Of a stretch of 64,000 bases of DNA, positions 29,255 to 38,589 are shown one piece after another. The position numbers and the translations under genes are program-made. The stretch spans positions 124,001 to 188,000 of the forward strand of contig JADCRZ010000001.1 in the NCBI GenBank assembly GCA_015069695.1. The letters run 5' to 3'. Numbering within the stretch: the first letter of the stretch is position 1; each line of letters opens with the position of its first letter. This DNA is from Williamsia sp. (GTDB lineage: Bacteria > Bacteroidota > Bacteroidia > Chitinophagales > Chitinophagaceae). The notes beneath the pieces are model-generated. The model saw only the letters and a list, made by a program, of their open reading frames with translations, had not been told where the DNA came from and ran no database searches.

Positions 29255-30166
29255 CTAGTGAAAAGTTGCCCTGAACGCCAGGGGGGAGAGGTTGGTTTTT
29301 GCCTTGAACAGCTTGCTGAATGATTGAAGGTATTCAAAGCCCAGCTCATAAGCAATTTCACTCACGGTGAGCGTGGTCGTAGATAGTTTTTCCTTGGCTT
29401 TTTCAATCAGCTTGTCATGGATGTGTTGCTGTGTGTTCTGCCCGGTCAGGGTTTGCAGTAAGCTGCTGAGGTATTTGGGAGAAAGATGCAGGCTGTCTGC
29501 AAGGTACTGTACGGTCGGCAGGCCTCTTTGGGCCACCGCATCGCTGCTGAAATAATCATCCAGCAGGGTTTCCATCTGTTCAAGTACCTGGTGGTTGGCT
29601 TTTTCCCGTGTGATAAACTGGCGGTGGTAAAACCTGTCGCCGTAACCCAGCAAGCCTTCTATTTGCGATACAATGATCTGCTTTGTAAACCTGTCGATGC
29701 CGGCATCGCATTCCTGCCGGATGGTTTGAATGATATTGACAACGGTCGCTTCTTCTTTGGCCGACAGAAAGAGGGCTTCGTGGAGGGAATAGTCCCAGAA
29801 ATCATAGTGCCTGATGGTTTTGGCCAGCGCGGTGTTCCAGATAAAATCAGGATGGATATAGATAGCCCATCCTGATTTCTTTATTTCTTCTTCTTTGTTA
29901 TCAACGGCCATGCTAAAGACCTGCCGCGGCGCCATAAAAGACATAACGCCTTCATTGAAATCAAAGGGCTGCTGTCCGTACTTTACTTTCACATTGTGCA
30001 TCCTTTTTACGGCAATGGAATAAAAATCCAGTACCAGGTTCAGCGGTTCGTTATGATGAGGCTGGGCCACCGTGGTGCCCACATCTATCACGCTCATCAG
30101 CGGATGTTGCGGTGGAGGCAGGTGCGCGAACCGGTGAAATTCACTGATGGTCTTGATATGCATCAT
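29255..30166 (-). CDS. AraC family transcriptional regulator
   Basis: A 303-residue AraC regulator of the cupin-sensor group. The N-terminal sensor contains NLVLDFYSIAVKRM and PFDFNEGVMSFMAPRQVFSM. The C-terminal DNA-binding domain contains VQYLADSLHLSPKYLSSLLQ (first helix-turn-helix, about 223-242) and TVSEIAYELGFEYLQSFSKL (second, about 268-287). Its start overlaps the stop of the upstream oxidoreductase gene as ATGA (30163-30166), so the two are translationally coupled, and it probably regulates that enzyme. Confidence 0.92.
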   Translation of the reverse strand: MMHIKTISEFHRFAHLPPPQHPLMSVIDVGTTVAQPHHNEPLNLVLDFYSIAVKRMHNVKVKYGQQPFDFNEGVMSFMAPRQVFSMAVDNKEEEIKKSGWAIYIHPDFIWNTALAKTIRHYDFWDYSLHEALFLSAKEEATVVNIIQTIRQECDAGIDRFTKQIIVSQIEGLLGYGDRFYHRQFITREKANHQVLEQMETLLDDYFSSDAVAQRGLPTVQYLADSLHLSPKYLSSLLQTLTGQNTQQHIHDKLIEKAKEKLSTTTLTVSEIAYELGFEYLQSFSKLFKAKTNLSPLAFRATFH

Positions 30167-31137
30167 ATGTTCTCTTCTTGCTTTCTTACTTCCAGAACAA
30201 GCTTGCCGCGCACATGCCAGGTCTCGCTCTCGCGGTGGGCTTCGGCAACCTGGTCCAGCGGAAACACCTTGCTGATAAGCACCTTTACCTTCCCTTCGTC
30301 AATGAGTTGGGCTATTTCCTGCAGCCATTCCCGCCTGGGCTGGTTGGGAGCCAGCGCTCCCACTGCCCCTTTCTCGGCAAGTGCCTGCATCACTTCGTCG
30401 TCAAACGGATGGTCTGTGTTGACGCTGACCAGGATGCCGCCGGTCCTCAGTGTTTTAACCGCTTTAAGCCGCTCCCTGTTATCACGCAACGGGGAAGCTT
30501 CCAATACAACGTCAGCATCGTGCACCAGCTCTTCAAACACCTGGGTTCTGTAATCGATCACTTCGTCTGCGCCAAGCTGCTTCAGATAAGCAAGATTGTC
30601 TCCTGAAGCCATCCCGATCACGTAAGCCCCTTTTGCTTTTGCAAACTGAACGGCAAAGCCACCCACGCCACCCGAGGCACCCTGGATCAGGATGCGTTGC
30701 CCCTGTTGCAGCTTTCCGTGTGCAAAGATACCTGTCCAGGCGGTGAGGGCTGCCAAAGGTACGCCTGCGGCTGTATTGAAGTTGATGCTTACAGGTTTGG
30801 GGGCAAACTGCGTTGCTTTGCCCGCACAATATTCTGCATAGCTGCCATCGCCCGGAAAATTGGGGACACCGTAAACGGCATCGCCCTGCTTGAACCCGGT
30901 TACTTTGCTGCCGCATGCTTCTACAATGCCCGCCACATCCCAGCCCAGGGTCATGGGCAGCTTCAGATAGGATTTTAATGCCCCATTCCCACCCGAGCGG
31001 ATCACCCAGTCCACAGGGTTTATCCCGCTGGCAAATACCTTTACTAAAACTTCATCCGGTGCCGGAAAGGGCCGTGCTGTTTCTTCGATTTTCATTACTT
31101 CCGGTCCGCCAAATGCATGAATTCTGATTGCTTTCAT
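30163..31137 (-). CDS. NADP-dependent oxidoreductase, MDR family
   Basis: A 324-residue quinone oxidoreductase-like enzyme. The start MKAIRIHAFGGPEVMKIEE is the family N-terminus; the longer frame from 31170 adds eleven residues that do not fit. The GroES-like domain has NPVDWVIRSGGNG and LGWDVAGIVEACGS; the Rossmann domain has IQGASGGVGGFAVQFAKAKG (about 152-171). Zinc ligands are absent. Reduction of quinones or enals with NADPH is expected. It forms a two-gene operon with the AraC regulator, overlapping by four bases. The same family occurs at 4954. Confidence 0.9.
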   Translation of the reverse strand: MKAIRIHAFGGPEVMKIEETARPFPAPDEVLVKVFASGINPVDWVIRSGGNGALKSYLKLPMTLGWDVAGIVEACGSKVTGFKQGDAVYGVPNFPGDGSYAEYCAGKATQFAPKPVSINFNTAAGVPLAALTAWTGIFAHGKLQQGQRILIQGASGGVGGFAVQFAKAKGAYVIGMASGDNLAYLKQLGADEVIDYRTQVFEELVHDADVVLEASPLRDNRERLKAVKTLRTGGILVSVNTDHPFDDEVMQALAEKGAVGALAPNQPRREWLQEIAQLIDEGKVKVLISKVFPLDQVAEAHRESETWHVRGKLVLEVRKQEENI

Positions 31138-31279
31138 AACTAACCTGTTTTTCTTTGATGGATAATGCAAAGGTCATCATGCATAGAAAAACAGGCTTAG
31201 CCAAAATGCGCTTTGTTTTAGCAGGAATGGCGCTTGCTTGGAGGGAACACAGGACCCTGGACAGGACCGGGCTGCGCTG

Positions 31280-32017
31280 TTACCAGGGGCTTTCTTCGCT
31301 TCTGTCTTCGATGTCGTTGCTGAAAAATTTTCCTGTTGGTGCGTTGTCATCAGTCAGGGTATGTTTGATAATAAAAGCCGCTGCACTTTCCACTGTTCCC
31401 GGTCCGCTGTGCTGGTTGAAGTCTGTTGCTGTATAACCAGGGTCAATGGCATTTACTTTAAATGGCAGTGCCCTTAATTCGTAGGCCAGCAGAATGGTGA
31501 ACGCATTCAAAGCAGCTTTTGAGGGCATATAGCTTGCCAGCTTCACATTGTAATACTTCCAGTCCGGGTCGCTATGCAAACTTAACGAGCCAAGTCCGGA
31601 GGTGATATTGCTGATCCGTGGGCCATCTGATTTCCTGAGTAAATCCAGGAAGACTTGTGTAACGCTGATAACACCAAAAAAGTTGGTATCAAATACTTCC
31701 TGGATATCTTTGATGGAGGTCGTTAAGGCACTTTCGGGAAACCCTTTGCTGATCCCTGCGTTGTTGATCAGGATGTCCAGTTTGCCCTGTTCGTTTTCAA
31801 CCATGTTTTTGGCAGCTACAATCGTACCGGGTTTGGTGACATCGATTTCAACCGGCTTGATGTTGTAAAATCCCTTTTCGTTCAATTCTTTTACGACCGC
31901 CTTGCCTTTTTCAAGGTTGCGCGTTCCCAGATACACAAATATGTCTTTGCTTGACAGTTGTTTGGCCGTTTCCAAGCCAATGCTTCTATTGGCGCCTGTA
32001 ATGAATGCTGATTTCAT
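31280..32017 (-). CDS. Short-chain dehydrogenase/reductase
   Basis: A 245-residue SDR oxidoreductase. The cofactor-binding motif TGANRSIGLE is at 7-16 (family TGxxxGIG), NNAGIS is at about 84-89, the catalytic serine lies in ISNITSGLGSLS, and the YxxxK pair is in ASYMPSKAALN (about 165-175). The C-terminal part (FKVNAIDPGYTATDFN) fits the family. Substrate unknown. A 16-base palindrome (32066-32081) lies between it and the Crp/Fnr gene upstream on the same strand, so regulation by that protein is plausible. Confidence 0.9.
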   Translation of the reverse strand: MKSAFITGANRSIGLETAKQLSSKDIFVYLGTRNLEKGKAVVKELNEKGFYNIKPVEIDVTKPGTIVAAKNMVENEQGKLDILINNAGISKGFPESALTTSIKDIQEVFDTNFFGVISVTQVFLDLLRKSDGPRISNITSGLGSLSLHSDPDWKYYNVKLASYMPSKAALNAFTILLAYELRALPFKVNAIDPGYTATDFNQHSGPGTVESAAAFIIKHTLTDDNAPTGKFFSNDIEDRSEESPW

Positions 32018-32065
32018 GTTTGTCTTTTTGCAGGTGCAAAATTTTGATATTGTAAAATGAAATCA

Positions 32066-32081
32066 TTTGCCAAATGGCAAA
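32066..32081. promoter_or_regulatory. Palindromic operator TTTGCCA-AA-TGGCAAA
   Basis: A perfect palindrome with 7-base arms and a 2-base centre. It lies 48 bases before the SDR start and just after the stop of the Crp/Fnr gene. Length and symmetry fit a dimeric helix-turn-helix regulator; the Crp/Fnr protein next to it is the obvious candidate, by inference. Confidence 0.5.
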
Positions 32082-32088
32082 AAAGGGG

Positions 32089-32658
32089 TCAGCGGATGTT
32101 TTTTCTGATCCTGCTCAGGGAGGATTGGGTGATTCCCAGATAAGAGGCTAAATAGGAAAGGGGTATGCGGTTTGCCATGTTGGGGTATTTTTCCATGAAT
32201 GACAGATAGCGTGTTGTCGCGTCTTCAGAAACCAGCGGGCTTATTCTTTCTACCTTTTGTAGCAAGGCCTTTGAAATAATTTTGCGGACGAGCTGGTCCC
32301 AGCCGGTAACAGTTCCCAGAAGCCCTTCCCAGCCTTGTTTGGAAAATACAATCAGTTTGCAATCGGTGATAGCCTGTACATTGGCAGCGGATGGCTGGTC
32401 ATTGTCAAAGCTTTGCAGATCCACCACAATATTGTTTTCATCAACGAAGTACTTGGTAATTTCTTCTTCCTTGCTGTTGTAGTAGCTAACCCGCATAATT
32501 CCTTCCATCAAAAAGCCAAACCGGCGGGAAATTTTCCCTGCCTGCAGGTAGTATTCATCTTTCCTGAGTTCCAGGGTGGTTGCTTTTTGGGAAATCAGGT
32601 CAAGCTGCTCCTGGCTTAAACTGCCAAATTGCAGAATATAGTCTATCCACGCTTTCAT
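32089..32658 (-). CDS. Crp/Fnr family transcriptional regulator
   Basis: A 189-residue Crp/Fnr-type regulator. The start at MKAWIDYILQFGSLSQEQ matches Bacteroidota relatives; the frame from 32796 is longer but unlike the family. The cyclic nucleotide-binding-like beta-barrel covers about 20-115 (YYLQAGKISRRFGFLMEGIM), with no conserved cAMP-binding arginine motif. The C-terminal region contains the recognition helix IPLSYLASYLGITQSSLSRI, a winged helix shorter than in classical Crp. The iron-sulfur cysteines of Fnr are absent. It lies upstream of the SDR gene on the same strand with a palindrome between them. Confidence 0.88.
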   Translation of the reverse strand: MKAWIDYILQFGSLSQEQLDLISQKATTLELRKDEYYLQAGKISRRFGFLMEGIMRVSYYNSKEEEITKYFVDENNIVVDLQSFDNDQPSAANVQAITDCKLIVFSKQGWEGLLGTVTGWDQLVRKIISKALLQKVERISPLVSEDATTRYLSFMEKYPNMANRIPLSYLASYLGITQSSLSRIRKNIR

Positions 32659-32770
32659 GGTTGCAAGGTAATCATATAGAGAGCCCCGGCAACAGGACGG
32701 CGAACTATAATGAATCTTTGATCCTGAATGCCTTGCTCGATGCCGGAGATTTGTGTTGTGTGTAGGAAGC

Positions 32771-33649
32771 TTACTCATTAAGCTTTCCCGACACAAAACG
32801 CCCGATGTTCAACTTGTCAATGATGACCAGCAACAGGAAAACCAAACAGCTAAGTCCCAAAAGCGTAAACACGATCAATGCATAGTATTTGACCGTCCAT
32901 TCAAATGCCACTTTAGCGCTGCTTGCTATTCCGATCTTTTTTTCGGTTGCCCCCTCGTACAGCGAAAAACGCACTGTGCAGAATTCATTTTCAGTATCAA
33001 AATCTCCCAGTTCCACGCCAAGCTCCTGAAGTTGTGTTTCAATCTCGAGTATCTTATCGTGAAGTGTTACATAGTCGCCGATTTGTCCGCTCTTGGTCTT
33101 GAGCTCATTCAGGGAAGCCAGGGTTGTTTCCAGCGATACTTTTTTGGCATTCAAGGTTCTATATTCGTTCGTCTTGTCAATTTTGGTGATCTCGGTTGCC
33201 TTGATATTTCCAATCTTTTGGATGGCTTGATAAAACCTGTCGAATGAAGCGGGTGCTACGCCGATCAGGAGATGCAGTTCGCGATTGCCTTTGTTGCCCA
33301 GGTTTTGTTCATACTGAATAACAGCACTAAATTCTTTTGTGGCCTTTCTCACCGCACCTTCATCTGTTTCGAACTGGGAGGTTTTGGATCTAACGGTCGC
33401 TGTCTTCTCATACTTGAGGTTGGAAGATTGCGGAGCTTGCTGCGGAACATGCGTGTTAAGAGAAATTTTTTCGGACGCATAGTTCTTCCGCAGTTTTTCG
33501 ACATTGCTGAAAAAGTCGCTGCTGTAATCCGGGCCGGTGCTGTCTGCTGCCAAGTATCCGTAAAGCAGCCTTAGTACGTAGAGGACAATAAAAAGAGCTG
33601 CGAACCACTTGACAAGCCGCCAGAACCGTTTTTTAAAGGAGGGGATCAA
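32771..33649 (-). CDS. DUF4349 domain membrane protein
   Basis: A 292-residue protein with the layout of the DUF4349 family: an N-terminal membrane anchor (WFAALFIVLYVLRLLYGYLA, about 14-33), a periplasmic region with a long coiled coil (LASLNELKTKSGQIGDYVTL, LEIETQLQEL), and a C-terminal membrane helix (YALIVFTLLGLSCLVFLLLV, about 255-274). The role of the family is not known. Here it stands between the Crp/Fnr gene and the hypothetical gene at 33824, all on the minus strand. Complete by length. Confidence 0.8.
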   Translation of the reverse strand: MIPSFKKRFWRLVKWFAALFIVLYVLRLLYGYLAADSTGPDYSSDFFSNVEKLRKNYASEKISLNTHVPQQAPQSSNLKYEKTATVRSKTSQFETDEGAVRKATKEFSAVIQYEQNLGNKGNRELHLLIGVAPASFDRFYQAIQKIGNIKATEITKIDKTNEYRTLNAKKVSLETTLASLNELKTKSGQIGDYVTLHDKILEIETQLQELGVELGDFDTENEFCTVRFSLYEGATEKKIGIASSAKVAFEWTVKYYALIVFTLLGLSCLVFLLLVIIDKLNIGRFVSGKLNE

Positions 33650-33704
33650 TGGGTTTGTTTTGTAGGGGTTTTAATCGTAAAATCGGGTTGTGTACAAGCC
33701 GTTC

Positions 33705-33748
33705 AGCCTGGGCCGGCGCACGTTGTGTGATGTGCGCCGGCCCAGGCT
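33705..33748 (-). terminator. Perfect 17-bp stem-loop after the gene at 33824
   Basis: AGCCTGGGCCGGCGCAC pairs exactly with its complement across a 10-base loop, 75 bases beyond the stop of the minus-strand gene. No T run follows, so it may act as a mRNA-protecting stem rather than a classical terminator. Confidence 0.5.
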
Positions 33749-33823
33749 AAATTTATAGCAAAATGGCTAAAGTTTGCTTTGCCTTGCAGGTAAGACAATC
33801 AGATCAGGCCATTGCCGTACTGC

Positions 33824-34321
33824 TTACCCATCAATCAACACACTCCTTGGTTGGTCCTCTATGAAATCGATGATAACCTGGTGGTTTGCGTCGTGAACAG
33901 TCTCGAACACCATGTCCCAGCTCGCGGGGCCATGGTTTAGCCGGGGAATGGTAATATGTACAATCTTAAATTCCTTATTAAAGTCTTTGATGAAAAAGTT
34001 TTCTTTCCAGTTCCGGAATTCGTTTTCAATCAACGGTTTTATCTTGTGCGTGTACGCTGGAAAGTCTGCCTGTAAATCCAGGTAGAATTGCTTTTGCTTG
34101 TCAGTTGGTCCTTCGGTGCCTGCTTTAATTATGTATTCTATAAGGCTTTTAGCAGGTGAAAAATATCCTTTTCCTTCATAATGATTTTTTGAAGCGTCTT
34201 TGGATGCTACAAAAAGCAATGGTCCCCAAAACGCATCCTGTAAGATTGTCGGTTTCTTGAACAAACGAAATAACCCATATTTATCTTTCACTTGGGCGAA
34301 ATTATTGTAGAAAATTTTCAT
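33824..34321 (-). CDS. Hypothetical protein
   Basis: A 165-residue protein without signal peptide. It has a helical N-terminal half (ILQDAFWGPLLFVASKDASK, SPAKSLIEYIIKAGTEGPTD) and a beta-rich C-terminal half (KEFKIVHITIPRLNHGPASW, VIIDFIEDQPRSVLIDG). The two halves resemble a two-domain layout seen in uncharacterised immunity-like or DUF2262-like proteins, but I cannot name the family. It lies alone upstream of DUF4349; a stem-loop follows its stop. The base composition is that of its neighbours. Confidence 0.6.
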   Translation of the reverse strand: MKIFYNNFAQVKDKYGLFRLFKKPTILQDAFWGPLLFVASKDASKNHYEGKGYFSPAKSLIEYIIKAGTEGPTDKQKQFYLDLQADFPAYTHKIKPLIENEFRNWKENFFIKDFNKEFKIVHITIPRLNHGPASWDMVFETVHDANHQVIIDFIEDQPRSVLIDG

Positions 34322-35199
34322 ACTCCGCAGTGGTCAAAATCCAGCTTGTAAACGGATGGGTGAATTTCTTGTCTTTTCCTTCTAGATCATTTAATATATA
34401 TGAACCCAAAGATATGATTGCACAAAATCAATGCAAGGGTTCAAGTGAAGAACCTTCTGCTACCGGATGGCAAGCAACTGGTTGTTGATATAACTCCCTG
34501 TTGCTGCTCCTTATACTGCACCAATTATGGGAATTTGCCCCGGCAAATTGTTGTGTACCACAAGTTGAGAAGCCATGCAGCACTTCCTTTTTTCCCTATG
34601 TCTTTAAAGTGCGCTCCCGGGAGTTCCTTTTTGTTTGGATTTTTTATTATTTTTTGGTTTAGAAAATCTTTTTTTACTTTCGTTCTGTACTTTTTGTTTT
34701 AGTATTACTTTCGTTTGGTATTTTTTATATACATTTAACGTCTGAATGATTGCTTAAGCAGCCTTATGGGGAAAAATTTACAAAAAAGATCGAAACTTAG
34801 CCCGCCAATAGCCACAGGTATACCCGCTCCATCTGGTGCTTATTCCATCTCCATTCAGGAAACTATTCTCCTGTTCCTTATCCCTGGAAAAGAAAGAAGA
34901 CAAATCAGTTTAAACCTCCTGTTGTTTCCAAATACACAACGCCTGTTCTAAATGATGCTGCTTCTTTTATTGCCAGCACCCTTGTGCAACCAGACTTTTA
35001 AAGATGTTTTATTATAACTGACACACATGATTGTAGTATTCACCCCAAAAAGCCAGCAAATGCATTTAATTACTTAACGCAACCCGCGCCAGCAAACGCA
35101 TCAGCCGTGGAGCTGCATTGAATGCGGTTGGGGGCATGTGAAAACGAGTCAACGATCTTCTTTCTCTTTTAAAACTAAAGTTAACCCTATACTTAAGTC
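34322..35199. other. Long T-rich spacer before the SusC gene
   Basis: About 880 bases without a supportable gene. The stretch 34618-34740 is very T-rich on the plus strand and contains a 20-base direct repeat (34676-34695 and 34707-34726, 17 of 20 bases equal). This probably is the control region of the SusC/SusD operon; no promoter consensus could be fixed with confidence. Confidence 0.55.
34676..34726 (+). repeat. 20-base direct repeat upstream of SusC
   Basis: ACTTTCGTTCTGTACTTTTT at 34676 and ACTTTCGTTTGGTATTTTTT at 34707, 31 bases apart (start to start), i.e. about three helical turns. It may be an activator site for the SusC operon; alternatively simple T-rich sequence. Confidence 0.35.
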
Positions 35200-38100
35200 A
35201 TGGATTTAACAGCAATAAGCGCCCGCACAATGGGCCGGACGAGCTTCCGGCTGCTTAAGGGACCAGGCATCAGGAAAACACGCTTGATTACAGAACTGCT
35301 CGCCATTCTATTGGTAGCAGGGGCTTTCCAGCTATCAGCCAAAGAACCCGGAAGGGAAAACAGGCCTTCGGCAGCTGCATTTTTTCCGGTGAAAGGAACC
35401 ATTACCAATGAGAAAAATGAACCCCTCGCCGGCGCCACCGTTACGATCAAAGGCACCAATACGTCCGTTGTGACCGATCTGAATGGCTCCTTTACCATCA
35501 ATGCCGCAAGAGGCAATGTGCTGGTGGTGAGTTCTGTCGGATACCGGGAAACAGAACTAAAAGTAGGCGACCAGGGCACTGCCCTGAGCGCAAAACTGGA
35601 GCTGGTCGACCGCTCCCTGAATGAGGTCGTGGTGATCGGATATGGTACCACCAAAAGACGCGATCTGACAGGCGCGGTCGTGTCCGTAAAAAGCGATGAA
35701 ATTGTCGCCCGCCCCGGCCCCAACCCCATGGAATCACTGCAGGGAAGAGTAGCTGGTTTGGACATTACCCGTCCATCCGGACAGGCCGGCGCAGGCGTGA
35801 ATATTCAATTGCGGGGAACGCGTTCATTCACGGCCAGCGGCACGCCCCTGTTTATCATCAACGGACTGCCCGGCGATTATTCAACCCTCAACCCCTATGA
35901 TATTGAATCGATCGAAGTGCTGAAAGACGCGTCTTCAACAGCCGTTTATGGCTCCGCCGGCTCGAACGGGGTCATTATTATTACTACCAAAAGCGGCAAA
36001 GCCGGAAAGTTAAGCATCGACTTCAATTCGTATTATGGGTATAATGGCTGGTCAATTACCCCGAAAATGCGTACCGGTGATGCTTATCTGCAAACCAAAC
36101 GCGATGCTTATAAGTGGGTGTTTGATGCAACGGCCAATAAATGGACAACCACCGGCGCCCTTTGGCAATCGCCCGCAGACGATGAGACCATCTTTGGCAC
36201 CAACCGCTATGCCACCTTCAAGAAAGGCCAGTTTGTAGACTGGGCCGATGTATTCCTGCAAAAAGATGCAGCTACGCAAAACTACAGCCTGGGTGTTTCA
36301 GGGGGCAATGAGGTAACAAAAGGATATATCTCTTTCAACTATACGGATGAAAAAAGCCAGTACCGGGGAGACCGCTATAAACTTTATACAACAAGCATGC
36401 GGGTAGACCACCGGGTAAAAAAATGGATCACCATCGGAAGCAGCCTGCAGGCATCATACGTGGACAGGAACAAGGCACAGGACAAACTGGAAAATGCCCT
36501 GGTTACAGATCCGCTGGTAAAACCGTACAAGGATGATGGTACACTGAACCCGGATCTGGGTAACAACGTATACAACCTCCTGCTCGACTACCAGCCTGGT
36601 GTATACGGAAACGTAGACAATAACCTGAAAGTGTATGTGAACCCCTACCTGGAAATCAGGCCCATCCGTGGTTTAACCCTGTTGTCGCGTGCTACCACCT
36701 GGCTGAACTTTTCCAATACCTACCGGTTCGACGGAATCGGTTCTGTGAGCTATACCTACTCAAACGCAGGCATTGCCAAAGCACAGATCAACCAAAACCG
36801 TTCATGGGGATACCAATGGGAAAACGTCCTGACCTATAATTTCAAAGTAGCGAACGTACACGATTTTACTTTTACGGGTGTTAGCTCCTGGTACTACAAC
36901 CAGAACATGAGCACCATCATGAACCAGAGCAATATCACCTCCAACAACTTCAGGTGGTACAAATTCACCGGTGATGTAAATACGACCTCTACCTCATCGT
37001 ATAACATGTCAAAGACCTTTGGATTGCTGGGCCGCATCAATTACTCGTACCTGGGTAAATACCTGCTGTCGGCCTCGGTGCGCCGCGATGGGTCTTCCGT
37101 GTTATACGTGACCAACCAATGGGACAATTTTCCTGCAGCCTCGGCAGGGTGGAGGATCTCTGACGAGAAATTCATGGATGCTACAAAAGGCTGGCTTGAT
37201 AACCTGAAACTGCGCGTAGGCTGGGGTATCACAGGATCTGCTAAAATAGATCCCTACAGCTCTGTTTCTATTGTGGAGAACACCAACATGTCGCTGGGTG
37301 GCTTAACACAGCCTATCTACCGCAATTCCCAGTTTATCACCAACCCGGACCTTGGATGGGAAAAATCAAACAATACAAACATAGGTCTGGATGCTACCAT
37401 TTTCCGGAACCGCATTGACCTGTCCGTTGATTATTACTTCACAAGAACCACGGGGGTCATCTACAGTGTAACTTCTCCCATTATCTATGGAACGTACAGA
37501 CCAGGCACGCAATACCAAACCAACCTGAATGTATGTGAAACCAAAAACAGGGGACTGGAAATTGCCTTGAACACGCGCAACATCGTGACCAGGGATTTTG
37601 AATGGACTTCTTCCCTTGCATTTAGTACCAATAAGGAACAGATCGTCAGGTTAACAGGGGGAGTAGCAGATAATATTGCCAATGGCGTGTACACCTTGAA
37701 AATCGGTCAGCCGGTCAACTCTTTCCGCAATTATAAATTGGATGGCGTATGGCAGATCGGGGAAGAAGCTGATGCTGCTGTATTTAGCAAACGCCCCGGC
37801 GATATAAAAGTAAATGTACCGGGAATGACCCATGTGGCAACAGGTGTTTATATGAAAGAAGCCAACGGGGTAAAAACATATTATTACAACAATCTTGTTG
37901 ATGCCCAGAAGATCAACCCCGCCCTTACAGCTGCGAATGCAAGATATAGCTATGGCCCCAACGATTACCAGATCCTGGGACACAATTCTCCCAACTGGTC
38001 GCTTGGGTTCCAGAACGGCTTCAGGTACAAGAATTTTGACCTGACTGTATATGCTTACTTCCGTTGGGGACAAATGATCAACTACAACATGCTGGGATGG

Positions 38101-38484
38101 TATCAGCCAAACGGATTTGCTACCAATGCAAGCCCGTCAAGAACGATCCCTCAATATTTTAATTACTGGACACCGGAAAATCCATCCAACTATTTCCCGG
38201 TCATGAACTACCAGGCATCCAGCTCAACGCTTGCCGGCTTTAGCGGGCTGACCTATGTAGAAGGATCATTCTTTAAAATAAAGAATATCACACTCAGCTA
38301 CACGTTGCCAAAGAATGTACTGAAGAAGGTTGCGTTCCAGAAATTGCGTTTTTATGGCACCATTACAAATCCGCTTATCGTTACCAAAAGCAGTTTGCTG
38401 AAGCAGTATGACCCGGAAATGAACGGTGAACTGAGTTACCCGTTGACCAAGCAAGCGGTGCTGGGTCTGAATCTGACATTTTAA
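35200..38484 (+). CDS. SusC/RagA-type TonB-dependent receptor
   Basis: A 1094-residue outer membrane receptor that imports oligosaccharides together with SusD. After the signal region, a carboxypeptidase-like regulatory domain (PVKGTITNEKNEPLAGATVT) leads to the TonB box region LNEVVVIGYGTTKRRDLTGA (about 141-160), then the plug domain (NIQLRGTRSFTASGTPLFII) and a 22-strand barrel that ends in LGLNLTF with the terminal phenylalanine. The N-terminal residues 1-60 have a positively charged part followed by a hydrophobic helix (ITELLAILLVAGAFQLSA), consistent with a signal peptide. The SusD partner follows after 105 bases. No hydrolase gene lies in the same operon, so the substrate is open. Confidence 0.95.
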   Translation: MDLTAISARTMGRTSFRLLKGPGIRKTRLITELLAILLVAGAFQLSAKEPGRENRPSAAAFFPVKGTITNEKNEPLAGATVTIKGTNTSVVTDLNGSFTINAARGNVLVVSSVGYRETELKVGDQGTALSAKLELVDRSLNEVVVIGYGTTKRRDLTGAVVSVKSDEIVARPGPNPMESLQGRVAGLDITRPSGQAGAGVNIQLRGTRSFTASGTPLFIINGLPGDYSTLNPYDIESIEVLKDASSTAVYGSAGSNGVIIITTKSGKAGKLSIDFNSYYGYNGWSITPKMRTGDAYLQTKRDAYKWVFDATANKWTTTGALWQSPADDETIFGTNRYATFKKGQFVDWADVFLQKDAATQNYSLGVSGGNEVTKGYISFNYTDEKSQYRGDRYKLYTTSMRVDHRVKKWITIGSSLQASYVDRNKAQDKLENALVTDPLVKPYKDDGTLNPDLGNNVYNLLLDYQPGVYGNVDNNLKVYVNPYLEIRPIRGLTLLSRATTWLNFSNTYRFDGIGSVSYTYSNAGIAKAQINQNRSWGYQWENVLTYNFKVANVHDFTFTGVSSWYYNQNMSTIMNQSNITSNNFRWYKFTGDVNTTSTSSYNMSKTFGLLGRINYSYLGKYLLSASVRRDGSSVLYVTNQWDNFPAASAGWRISDEKFMDATKGWLDNLKLRVGWGITGSAKIDPYSSVSIVENTNMSLGGLTQPIYRNSQFITNPDLGWEKSNNTNIGLDATIFRNRIDLSVDYYFTRTTGVIYSVTSPIIYGTYRPGTQYQTNLNVCETKNRGLEIALNTRNIVTRDFEWTSSLAFSTNKEQIVRLTGGVADNIANGVYTLKIGQPVNSFRNYKLDGVWQIGEEADAAVFSKRPGDIKVNVPGMTHVATGVYMKEANGVKTYYYNNLVDAQKINPALTAANARYSYGPNDYQILGHNSPNWSLGFQNGFRYKNFDLTVYAYFRWGQMINYNMLGWYQPNGFATNASPSRTIPQYFNYWTPENPSNYFPVMNYQASSSTLAGFSGLTYVEGSFFKIKNITLSYTLPKNVLKKVAFQKLRFYGTITNPLIVTKSSLLKQYDPEMNGELSYPLTKQAVLGLNLTF

Positions 38485-38589
38485 TTGTTGAGTCAATAAG
38501 TATCGTTCTAAAAAAGTCAGCACCAACTTGCGCAGAGCAGCGGTTCCCTGACAAATTCCATGTGATCAGGATCAATAAAAAATACACAC

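Noticed and set aside
34418-34702. Plus-strand open frame of 94 codons in the SusC spacer
   Set aside because: Its phenylalanine-rich end only reflects the T-rich DNA; no start context or family.
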